A stretch of DNA of 18,367 nt from Candidatus Bathyarchaeota archaeon (lineage in GTDB: Archaea > Thermoproteota > Bathyarchaeia > RBG-16-48-13 > GCA-020355125): NCBI GenBank assembly GCA_030617005.1, contig JAUWWH010000001.1:1-18367 (forward strand), read 5' to 3'. How positions within the stretch are numbered: the first letter of the stretch is position 1; each line of letters begins with the position of its first letter. Below, piece after piece: positions 1 through 6,577 of the stretch. The notes under the pieces are model-generated. The model saw nothing but the letters and a program-made list of their open reading frames with translations, had not been told where the DNA came from and did not search any database. Position numbers and translations under genes: made by a program.

Positions 1-132
1 AATCATTGTTATGTAGTCCCAAGGCAGTCAAAATACACGATTATATCAACGTTAAGTTATAACATCAGAGATAAAAAAAATTCGTATGTTAGAAGAGTAG
101 AGAAATGTGTCTATCCTCCTTCACACTATAAA

Positions 133-582
133 TTATTCAGCTAATACACATTCAGTCTCTCCTGTTAAAGTTTTTTCGCCCATCTGATTATTACAAAGTA
201 TCTCACACACAATGTATTTCTCACCCTTTCTTCGATATTTTTCTATCACTTTTCCATTAAACGTCAATGTATCACCAGGCCTAACCATACTGGTGAATCT
301 TACTTTCAACTTTTTTATGGTTCCATTAATACCCAACCAATCCATTATCATTTGTGCCGTAAACGCCATACTCAGCATTCCATGAGCTATAATACAACCA
401 AGTCCGACCTTTTTTGCGAATTCCTTATCAATGTGGATTGGGTTAAAGTCACCAGATGCATTTGCATATCTATCTATCTGACTTCTTGTGATCGGACCTT
501 TCACGATGGGAGTTATCTCAACGCCTTTTTTAACATCTTTGAAACGTAATCCTTCCCTATTAATCACTTTGTTTACTTTCAC
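133..582 (-). CDS. MaoC-family (R)-specific enoyl-CoA hydratase / HadB-like subunit
   Basis: Single hot-dog-fold protein of 149 residues. The hydratase-2 motif is plain: ASGDFNPIHID at residues 42-52 carries the Asp45/His50 catalytic pair known for (R)-hydratases, followed by AHGML at 66-70. It should reversibly hydrate trans-2-enoyl-CoA (or ACP) to the (R)-3-hydroxyacyl thioester in the cytosol. It is read from a GTG start whose GTGA overlaps the stop of the preceding dehydratase gene by four bases, so the two are translationally coupled and very likely form a heterodimer. That matches HadA/HadB-type pairs, in which only the HadB-like partner carries the catalytic Asp/His. It ends with TAA. 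Whether it serves beta-oxidation or fatty-acid synthesis is not decided by the sequence; the nearby acyl-CoA ligase favours acyl-CoA breakdown. Family certain, substrate unknown. Confidence 0.9.
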   Translation of the reverse strand: MKVNKVINREGLRFKDVKKGVEITPIVKGPITRSQIDRYANASGDFNPIHIDKEFAKKVGLGCIIAHGMLSMAFTAQMIMDWLGINGTIKKLKVRFTSMVRPGDTLTFNGKVIEKYRRKGEKYIVCEILCNNQMGEKTLTGETECVLAE

Positions 583-1022
583 CTTCTTGTTATAGTTGTA
601 GATCGTCCTATGACAACTTTTTCACCCAGTTGATTCTCAAACACTGTCTCTTTCACAATGAAATCTAAGATGCCAGTCCGTCCCTTCTTCGTATATGTTT
701 CCACCACCTTCGTTCTGAAAGTTAATGTATCCCCCGGTTTGATTGAATGGAAATATTCATATTCTTGTTCGACATGTAGAAGTGCGTGTTCACTTCTCAA
801 CTCTTTTAACTGGGGGGTCTCTGGAAGTGTGCAGAAGCTACATGTGGTGACAAATGTTGGTGGAGCTACTATCCCACCGAAGCTTGTCCTCTTACCGTAT
901 TTTTCATCAATATAGAGTGGATTATTATCACTTATAGCTTCAACAAATTCACTTATTTTTTCTTTCGTCACCGAATAAGAGTACTTGAATTTTTTATCCG
1001 TAGAACTTCTATCAACACTCAA
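579..1022 (-). CDS. MaoC N-terminal-type dehydratase (FAS1_DH/HadA-like) subunit
   Basis: 147-residue hot-dog protein of the MaoC_dehydrat_N type. It shows DNNPLYIDEKYGKRTSFGG at residues 32-50, then VAPPTF, the usual signature of HadA-like subunits. The Asp...His pair of the catalytic partner is not present in the same form, so it is probably the substrate-binding, structural half of a heterodimer with the downstream HadB-like protein. The start is TTG at 1022, preceded by GGTG (bases 1031-1034, 8-base spacing); no better start lies in frame. A TATA-like box at 1075-1082 on the minus strand predicts a leader of about 30 bases. It shares a 105-base divergent promoter region with the acyl-CoA ligase, suggesting joint regulation. 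Family assignment is firm; the physiological acyl chain is unknown. Confidence 0.87.
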   Translation of the reverse strand: MSVDRSSTDKKFKYSYSVTKEKISEFVEAISDNNPLYIDEKYGKRTSFGGIVAPPTFVTTCSFCTLPETPQLKELRSEHALLHVEQEYEYFHSIKPGDTLTFRTKVVETYTKKGRTGILDFIVKETVFENQLGEKVVIGRSTTITRR

Positions 1023-1074
1023 GGAGATAACACCTTTAACTTTTAGCGTTTCGAAATATTTTTTACTCTTACTA

Positions 1075-1082
1075 TTTTTATA
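1075..1082 (-). promoter_or_regulatory. TATA box for the HadAB-like operon
   Basis: Minus-strand TATAAAAA. With the usual archaeal spacing of about 26 bases it predicts transcription from near 1053, giving a leader of about 30 bases that includes the GGTG ribosome site at 1031-1034. Recognised by eye only. Confidence 0.5.
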
Positions 1083-1092
1083 TGTCTTCCAC

Positions 1093-1100
1093 TATAAAAT
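1093..1100 (+). promoter_or_regulatory. TATA box for the acyl-CoA ligase, near-leaderless
   Basis: TATAAAAT whose centre lies about 31 bases before the ATG at 1128. Normal archaeal spacing puts the transcript start at about 1122-1123. No Shine-Dalgarno site is present before the ATG (the sequence is T-rich), so the message is probably leaderless or nearly so. Confidence 0.55.
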
Positions 1101-1127
1101 ATACTAATTGTTTCAACCTTTTTTTGG

Positions 1128-2732
1128 ATGAGTGAAGATATGGGTCAAAAAAAGTATGGAAATTATGTCAAAGCATCTCTTTGGCCTTACTATCCTGAGA
1201 TCCCCGTGTTTCAGTTGTTGAGGGACACAGCAAAAAGACTACCAGACAAACCTGCAATACTTTATCCGAGAAGATTAACATTTCGAGAACTTGATCTATT
1301 GAGTGACAGATTAGCCTCCGCACTAGACAATCTCGATATATGTAAGAATCGGAAAGTTGCTCTATTTCTTTGGAACTCTCCAGAATTCTTCATCAGCTTT
1401 CTCGGTATCTTAAAAACTGGAGCCACCGTGACCGCACTGAACCCTTCATTCAAGGAGAAAGAAGCGAAATATCAGATCAAAGACTCGGAATCAACAACGA
1501 TCATCTTAGATGAAGCGCAATATCCTATATTGAAAGGGATCCGAGATGAGCTAACTGGATTGGAAAATGTGATCATTATTGGAGAAAAAAGGTATACAGA
1601 AACGTATCTACTTAAGGATCTCCTAGAGATAAACGTAAATCCACCTAAAGTCGAGATTGATCCCAAAAAGGATATTGCAGTGCTTCAATACACAGCTGGC
1701 ACAACTGGACTGCCAAAAGGATGCATACTAACACATTTCAACATAGTAACCAACGTCCTTCAAATCCTGTTCCCATCATTAGGCAAAGCTTGTGAAGATG
1801 ACATTTTTTTAAGTCACTTACCATTTTACCACATCTACGGAATGACCGTCCAACTGCTCTCAGGAATCCGCTTGGGTGCAAGTCAACTTATACAAAAACG
1901 GTTTGAACCAAAGGAATTCCTTGGACTGATCGAAAAGTATAGAGCCACCATTGTTTACACGGTTATGCCAGTCATCAACACTTTAGTGAATTACCCTAAC
2001 CTATCAAAATATGACTTATCATCCCTACGTTTCATAAATAATGGAGCTGTCCCCATAATGTTACCCATTGCCAAGAGATTCGAGGAGTTAACGGGAGTAA
2101 CATTAACCCAAGGGTACGGTCTATCCGAGGCCTCACCCGTCACCAATTTCAATCCACTAACTCAAATAAAATTACAATCAATTGGTCCACCCCTTCCTGA
2201 TACAGAAGAGAAGATCGTAGATCTAAAGACAGGGACTAAAGAATTGCCCCCAGGAGAAGTGGGGGAACTGATCATTAAGGGTCCCCAAGTCATGAAGGGC
2301 TACTGGAAAAGACCATTGAAAACTGCAAAAGCACTGAGAGACGGATGGCTCTACACGGGAGATATAGCGAAGATGGATGAGGACGGATACGTCTACATCA
2401 TTGACCGAAAGAAAGAGATCATCAAGTACATGGGGTTTACGATCGGACCAGCCGAACTCGAGAGTGTCCTCCTAGAACACCAAGCAGTGGCAGACTGCGC
2501 CGTAGTGGGCAAACCTGACTCCATAGCTGTGGAAATCCCCAAAGGGTTTGTGTTGTTGAAAGAGGGAGTGAAAGCGACTGAGGAAGAGCTCATTAGGTTT
2601 GTAGAAGAAAGGGTTGCAGGTTACAAGAAAATAAGGGAAATAGAGTTTGTGGACACAATCCCGAGAAACTTAGCTGGTAAAGTCCTTAGAAGAGTATTTA
2701 TCGAGAAAGAACGCGCAGCTAGAGTCATATAA
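1128..2732 (+). CDS. Medium/long-chain acyl-CoA ligase (AMP-forming, FadD-like)
   Basis: Full-length ANL-superfamily adenylating enzyme of 534 residues, expected to activate a carboxylic acid with ATP and CoA in the cytosol. The phosphate loop YTAGTTGLPKG is at 188-198, YGLSE at 330-334, YTGD at 409-412, DRKKEIIKYMG at 426-436, and the C-terminal catalytic lysine is K518 in PRNLAGKVLRR. All core motifs are intact, so it should be active. The pattern resembles long-chain fatty-acid ligases more than acetyl-CoA synthetase, but aromatic or branched acids are possible. The ATG at 1128 follows a TATA box by about 30 bases with no ribosome site, so it is probably leaderless; ATG 1140 is an alternative. 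It is followed after 38 bases by the DmsA-like gene, suggesting one transcription unit, and diverges from the HadAB-like pair. Confidence 0.93.
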   Translation: MSEDMGQKKYGNYVKASLWPYYPEIPVFQLLRDTAKRLPDKPAILYPRRLTFRELDLLSDRLASALDNLDICKNRKVALFLWNSPEFFISFLGILKTGATVTALNPSFKEKEAKYQIKDSESTTIILDEAQYPILKGIRDELTGLENVIIIGEKRYTETYLLKDLLEINVNPPKVEIDPKKDIAVLQYTAGTTGLPKGCILTHFNIVTNVLQILFPSLGKACEDDIFLSHLPFYHIYGMTVQLLSGIRLGASQLIQKRFEPKEFLGLIEKYRATIVYTVMPVINTLVNYPNLSKYDLSSLRFINNGAVPIMLPIAKRFEELTGVTLTQGYGLSEASPVTNFNPLTQIKLQSIGPPLPDTEEKIVDLKTGTKELPPGEVGELIIKGPQVMKGYWKRPLKTAKALRDGWLYTGDIAKMDEDGYVYIIDRKKEIIKYMGFTIGPAELESVLLEHQAVADCAVVGKPDSIAVEIPKGFVLLKEGVKATEEELIRFVEERVAGYKKIREIEFVDTIPRNLAGKVLRRVFIEKERAARVI

Positions 2733-2757
2733 TTATTCAATCATCAATACAAATTAT

Positions 2758-2764
2758 AGGAGGT
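2758..2764 (+). promoter_or_regulatory. Strong Shine-Dalgarno site before the DmsA-like gene
   Basis: AGGAGGT is nearly perfectly complementary to the archaeal 16S rRNA tail. Six bases downstream is GTT (2771-2773) in the DmsA-like frame. The nearby GTG at 2769 is in another frame and meets a stop after nine codons. The site therefore marks initiation near 2771 even though no standard start codon is in frame. Confidence 0.7.
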
Positions 2765-2770
2765 ATCAGT

Positions 2771-4981
2771 GTTAGTAACGAAGGTAGCGCCATATTAAAG
2801 AATGGTCTAAAGGTTGTACCGACGGGTTGTGCACATGATTGTGGTGGGAGATGTGTACTCAAGGTCCACATAAGGGACGGAAAAATCGTAAGGATTGAGA
2901 GTGACACTGGAGATCCACCTCAGCTTAGAGCTTGTGTGAGGGGTAGGGCTTATCGCCAGAGAGTCTATGCGCCTGATCGTCTGAAGTATCCGATGAGGAG
3001 GGTCGGTGCTCGCGGACAGGCAAAATTTGAACAGATTTCTTGGAATGATGCCCTAGACATTGTGGCCACCCAATTAAAGAAGGTGAAGGATAGGTATGGA
3101 TCCGCATCCATTCTATACATTGGCTACTCTGGAAACAATACGTGTATTCTCCACACCCCGGCTGTTGTTATGAGATTACTCAATATGTTTGGAGGTTTCA
3201 CCAGAATCTGGGGTGTTGCCTCTTGTGAAGGAGGAGTCTTTGCGTGCAGAGCCACCTATGGTACACTTACAACGGGTCACTGGAGGAATGATCTCTCCAA
3301 CTCCAAACTTATCATAATGTGGGGTTGGAATCCCGCCGAGACAGTGTGGGTTCCCAACACGAGCTTTTATTTGGCTCAAGCCAAGGAGGCTGGCGCAAAA
3401 ATTGTATGTGTTGATCCAAGGTATACAAATTCAACCGCAACCTTTGCCCATCAGTGGATACCAATAAGACCCGGTACCGATACGGCCATGTTAGTAGCCA
3501 TGGCTCACGTGATAATTGAGGAAAACCTCCAAGATCAAAATTTCCTCGACAGATACACTCTTGGTTTTGACAAATTCAAGGACTACGTTCTCGGAGTCGA
3601 TGATGGAGTTCCAAAGACACCGGACTGGGCTGAGACCATCACAGGAGTACTGGCAGACACTATCGAAAAACTTGCAAGAGAGTACGCCACAACCAAGCCT
3701 GCTGCGCTCATTGCGAGCTATGCTCCTGGACGAACCGCCTATGGAGAGCAGTACCACAGGGCAGTGCAAGTCTTAACAGCGATAACGGGAAACATCGGTC
3801 TTCACGGAGGTAATCCTGCCGGAATTGGGCGAGCACCTGTAGGGAAGCAGCTGGGACCGGTCATGCCCATTGGGATCAACCCCAACGAAGCCAAATACAC
3901 TTACATCAGAGAGCGGCTTAAAAGACCGATCCCAAGGAGTGGTACAGTGCACATATCCAAGGTTTGGGACGCCATCCTCAATGGTAAGGATGGTGGATAC
4001 CCAAGCGATATAGAGCTGCTCTATGTGACCCATGGCAACCCTCTGAATCAGTTTCCAAACACGAACAAAGGGGTAAAGGCCTTAGAGAGGTTGGAGTTTG
4101 TCGTGGTCCATGAACAGTTCATGACAGCGACAGCTAAATATGCAGACATCCTCCTCCCGATTAACACTCATCTTGCTAGAACTGACATTGGTAGACCTTG
4201 GACCTCGGGACCCTACTACATCTTCAATAACAAAGCCATCGACTCCTTAGGTGAGTCCAAGTCAGACTTTGAGATATGCTGTGAGTTGGCTCCAAGGCTT
4301 GGGATCGAAAACTACAGCAATAAGACAGAGGAGGAATGGCTGAAGGAGATCTTTAACATGTCCAAAGACTTATCAACTGACATTCAAGACTATGACGAGT
4401 TTAGGAGAAAAGGCGTCCACAAGATCAAGCGAAGTGAACCAGCTATCGCCTTCACAAGAGAGATCAAAGACCCCAAAAAATACCCATTCCCGACCCCTTC
4501 AGGTAAGATCGAGATCTACTCCGAACAGTTGTCGAACCTACATAAACCACAGATCCCACCAATTCCGAAGTATATCCCGCCATGGGAGGGTATTGACGAT
4601 CCATTGACCAGAAAATATCCTCTACAACTCATCACACCACATATAGGACGAAGAGCGCATTCCATTTATGATAACATACCTTTGCTGAGGAACCTAAAAC
4701 CCCAAACCGTGTGGATTAACTCAAAGGATGCCTCACTCAGAGGTATCCAGAACGGCGACCTAGTCAAAGTCTTCAATGATCGAGGTGAAATGGTTATTCC
4801 GGTCAATGTGACAGAGAGAATCATGCCAGGTGTTGTCTCTATACCTCAAGGGGCTTGGTACAGACCTGATGAGGACGGAGTGGACAGAGGAGGTTGCGCC
4901 AACGTCCTCACTAAAGACAGATTCTCACCAGGCGGCGCATTCTGTAGTAATTCTTCCCTAGTGGAGGTCAAGAGAGTTTGA
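2771..4981 (+). CDS. DmsA-like molybdopterin (bis-MGD) oxidoreductase catalytic subunit
   Basis: Catalytic subunit of the DMSO-reductase family, about 736 residues if begun at 2771. The first standard start in frame is GTG 2936, but that would cut off the N-terminal [4Fe-4S] motif. Residues 20-55 hold Cys20, Cys24, Cys28 and Cys55 (TGCAHDCGGRC, then RACVRGRAY), so the gene must begin upstream. The remainder follows remembered E. coli DmsA closely: PDRLKYPMRRVGARG, WIPIRPGTD, TPSGKIEIYS, IFNDRGEMVIP-like VFNDRGEM, and a GGCANVLT tail. At the molybdenum-ligand position there is Ser151 followed by Cys152 where DmsA has the ligand Ser. No twin-arginine signal is visible, so it is probably cytosolic. 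It overlaps the FeS subunit gene by four bases. The substrate is unknown: S/N-oxide reduction, hydroxylation, dehydroxylation or transhydroxylation are all possible. Confidence 0.9.
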   Translation, partial: VSNEGSAILKNGLKVVPTGCAHDCGGRCVLKVHIRDGKIVRIESDTGDPPQLRACVRGRAYRQRVYAPDRLKYPMRRVGARGQAKFEQISWNDALDIVATQLKKVKDRYGSASILYIGYSGNNTCILHTPAVVMRLLNMFGGFTRIWGVASCEGGVFACRATYGTLTTGHWRNDLSNSKLIIMWGWNPAETVWVPNTSFYLAQAKEAGAKIVCVDPRYTNSTATFAHQWIPIRPGTDTAMLVAMAHVIIEENLQDQNFLDRYTLGFDKFKDYVLGVDDGVPKTPDWAETITGVLADTIEKLAREYATTKPAALIASYAPGRTAYGEQYHRAVQVLTAITGNIGLHGGNPAGIGRAPVGKQLGPVMPIGINPNEAKYTYIRERLKRPIPRSGTVHISKVWDAILNGKDGGYPSDIELLYVTHGNPLNQFPNTNKGVKALERLEFVVVHEQFMTATAKYADILLPINTHLARTDIGRPWTSGPYYIFNNKAIDSLGESKSDFEICCELAPRLGIENYSNKTEEEWLKEIFNMSKDLSTDIQDYDEFRRKGVHKIKRSEPAIAFTREIKDPKKYPFPTPSGKIEIYSEQLSNLHKPQIPPIPKYIPPWEGIDDPLTRKYPLQLITPHIGRRAHSIYDNIPLLRNLKPQTVWINSKDASLRGIQNGDLVKVFNDRGEMVIPVNVTERIMPGVVSIPQGAWYRPDEDGVDRGGCANVLTKDRFSPGGAFCSNSSLVEVKRV

Positions 4982-5553
4982 AAAGGGAACAAATCGGTTT
5001 TTACTTTAACCAATCCCGATGTATAGGCTGTTACACGTGCACAATAGCCTGTAAGGACTGGCACAACCTTGAATTAGAAGTCAACTGGAGAATAGTAACC
5101 ACGAAAGAGCAAGGAAAGTTCCCAAATCTCTTTGTGACTCACCTCTCACTCTCCTGCAATCACTGTACTAATCCAATATGCGCCACCGTCTGTCCTAATA
5201 ACGCCATCACAAAAAGGGAAGAAGATGGAATAGTCGTAGTAGATTTAAAGAAGTGCTTAGGGAAGGATAAGTGCGGTGCGGTATGTAAGAATGTATGTCC
5301 TTATTCCTCACCGCAATTCGGAACCGAAGAAAACGCAAGGATGCAGAAATGTGACCTCTGCTTAGACAGATGGGTTGAGAACAAGAAACCAATCTGCGTA
5401 GAAGCATGCCCAATGAGAGCGTTAGATGCTGGACCTCTAGATCAACTGAAAACTAAATATGGAAATATTAAGAAAGTAGACGGGTTCTTTTACTCCACAA
5501 AGATCGATCCCTCCATCATCTTCAATCCAAAGACACCAAGCAAAGAAATCTAA
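4978..5553 (+). CDS. DmsB-like four-cluster ferredoxin subunit
   Basis: Electron-transfer subunit of 191 residues with four cysteine sets: C15/18/21/25; C60/63/68/72; C93/99/103/107; and C125/128/140/144. It follows remembered E. coli DmsB through most of its length, including SCNHC and CVEACPMRALDAGP. The third set is stretched: instead of the common CxxCxxCxxxC it reads CLGKDKCGAVCKNVC (5-3-3 spacing). The start is TTG at 4978, overlapping the catalytic subunit's stop as TTGA and preceded by GGAGGTCA at 4963-4970, so coupled translation is likely. It lacks membrane segments, and no DmsC anchor or TorD/DmsD chaperone gene follows within the window, suggesting a soluble two-subunit enzyme that exchanges electrons with a cytosolic partner. 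Confidence 0.92.
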   Translation: MKREQIGFYFNQSRCIGCYTCTIACKDWHNLELEVNWRIVTTKEQGKFPNLFVTHLSLSCNHCTNPICATVCPNNAITKREEDGIVVVDLKKCLGKDKCGAVCKNVCPYSSPQFGTEENARMQKCDLCLDRWVENKKPICVEACPMRALDAGPLDQLKTKYGNIKKVDGFFYSTKIDPSIIFNPKTPSKEI

Positions 5554-5618
5554 TCACCAAGTTATTCACATTTCAGCGATTTACTCACAGTTATCAGTTT
5601 AGTATTCAACTCATTTCC

Positions 5619-5626
5619 TTTTAAAT
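5619..5626 (+). promoter_or_regulatory. TATA-like box before a candidate small RNA
   Basis: TTTTAAAT. Archaeal spacing predicts a transcript start near 5649, just before the GC-rich spot at 5668-5694. Recognised by eye; such AT-rich boxes also occur by chance in this composition. Confidence 0.3.
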
Positions 5627-5648
5627 TCATACGAGCATATGAATAAAT

Positions 5649-5705
5649 GTAGTAATTTTCTCACTATGCGCAGGTAGAAGCCGGTGGACGGGCTATTTTT
5701 CTTTA
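5649..5705 (+). ncRNA. Candidate small non-coding RNA (unclassified)
   Basis: A 27-base stretch at 5668-5694 has 19 G/C bases inside strongly AT-rich spacer, and has no reading-frame support. It lies about 45 bases after a TATA-like box and ends in a short hairpin, AGCC (5679-5682) paired with GGCT (5691-5694), followed at once by a T-rich run (TTTTTCTTTATTTT), which resembles an archaeal terminator. No tRNA shape, C/D boxes or ACA box could be recognised. It could equally be the 3' terminator of the DmsAB unit or a relic. Confidence 0.25.
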
Positions 5706-6091
5706 TTTTCCGCTTTTAAACGTTTGAATTCTTGTCTTTGAATTAGATAATACTAAAAAATTCGTTTATGTAAACAAGGAACATTCAACAATAATTACCT
5801 ATAAACAGTAAGAACATAAAACAAATCTTTTCCTATTCCCTTTGAAAAAAAGAAAGAGTGGATTGACTTAGTCAGAAAAAGCGAAGACCTTCGATTAAAA
5901 ATATTACATCAAAATAAAGAATTACTTTACACAAAAACACTTACACGCTAATACTACTTTATTTCAAAGATTATGTGAAGAAGATTGTATTTTCTAGTGC
6001 ACGCTCTAACTTCATAGAAATGGGTTAAATCGGATAATTTAATCTGCGTTATCTAGATGCTTCCTTTTTTCTAATTTCATTTAATTAAAAA

Positions 6092-6099
6092 ATATAAAA
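6092..6099 (+). promoter_or_regulatory. TATA-like box before the AT-rich ORF
   Basis: ATATAAAA within a longer A/T-rich stretch. Its spacing predicts a transcript start near 6121, just before the GGAG site at 6122-6125. The low-complexity surroundings make this weak. Confidence 0.3.
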
Positions 6100-6132
6100 A
6101 TGATAATAAAATTGGATTCATGGAGTTCTTCA

Positions 6133-6495
6133 ATGAAACCTTTTTTTGAATACTCTGCTAAGGATAATTCTTTTTGGGCTAATGTAAAATTTATTTCAGA
6201 AAAACTTGGATATTCTGATAGAACTAGCAAAGGTCAAAGACTTAGAAGATATAATTTAGATGATATTACAAAATGTTATCGTGAATATGGCTTAAATTTA
6301 ACACACATATATAATGAAAATGAAAAATCACCAACTGAATTCAGTAGAGACCTAGTATCATATTTGAATAGAAGAAATAGAGTTATAGAAACTAACGTTG
6401 AGCCTAACCTCATGAATCGCGAAGAAGTAGAAGTTGAGTTCATAAGAATTAGAGAATATGTAAATCCAACATGTACTCTACCAATGAATAAATAA
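6133..6495 (+). CDS. Hypothetical protein, probably a gene fragment
   Basis: Open frame of 120 residues from ATG 6133. That start is chosen over ATG 6100 because GGAG (6122-6125) precedes it by seven bases and a TATA-like box lies upstream. The protein is polar, with aromatic and basic residues (MKPFFEYSAKDNSFWANVKF at the start), no signal peptide and no membrane segment. I do not firmly recognise it; it vaguely recalls the N-terminal part of a restriction-endonuclease-type protein, which is only an impression. Base composition is far lower in GC than the genes on both sides. After the TAA the +1 frame (6497-6559) stays open for about 21 codons starting KGDKRYY, and the junction is an A5G5 run, so this may be a frameshifted remnant of a longer gene. 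It may be a recent acquisition. Confidence 0.4.
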   Translation: MKPFFEYSAKDNSFWANVKFISEKLGYSDRTSKGQRLRRYNLDDITKCYREYGLNLTHIYNENEKSPTEFSRDLVSYLNRRNRVIETNVEPNLMNREEVEVEFIRIREYVNPTCTLPMNK

Positions 6496-6555
6496 AAAGG
6501 GGGACAAGAGATATTACATATTCTTGACTTGTATCGTGAAGATGAGATTTCTATG

Positions 6556-6563
6556 TATATAAA
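6556..6563 (+). promoter_or_regulatory. TATA box for the LLM-family gene
   Basis: TATATAAA. Usual spacing places the transcript start near 6586, close to the TTG at 6587 and slightly after the GTG at 6578. This would fit leaderless initiation at TTG 6587 (MGKEIIHFG). No Shine-Dalgarno site is visible before either codon. Confidence 0.5.
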
Positions 6564-6577
6564 TAGAGTTTATTGAA

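Larger units (their letters stand above)
5554..6099. other. 546-base gene-poor AT-rich region
   Basis: No convincing protein gene was seen on either strand. It holds the candidate small RNA at about 5649-5705 (annotated separately), and an AT-rich dyad, TTAAAT-CGGATA-ATTTAA, at 6025-6042. It ends with the A/T-rich promoter stretch of the small open frame beginning at 6133. The rest is low-complexity AT-rich spacer. Confidence 0.6.

Noticed and set aside
1..132. Possible end of another gene at the left edge
   Set aside because: Stops occur in the frames I checked, no motif was seen, and the stretch is AT-rich spacer.
2936..2938. GTG 2936 as start of the DmsA-like gene
   Set aside because: It removes the first three cysteines of the 4Fe-4S motif and has no ribosome site; homologous sequence continues upstream in the same frame.
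3491..4033. Minus-strand open frames inside the DmsA-like gene
   Set aside because: They are antisense to strongly conserved coding sequence, with no start signals or recognisable motifs.
6025..6042. Dyad TTAAAT-CGGATA-ATTTAA as an operator
   Set aside because: Short AT-only arms in AT-rich spacer, with no gene start at a fitting distance; likely chance.
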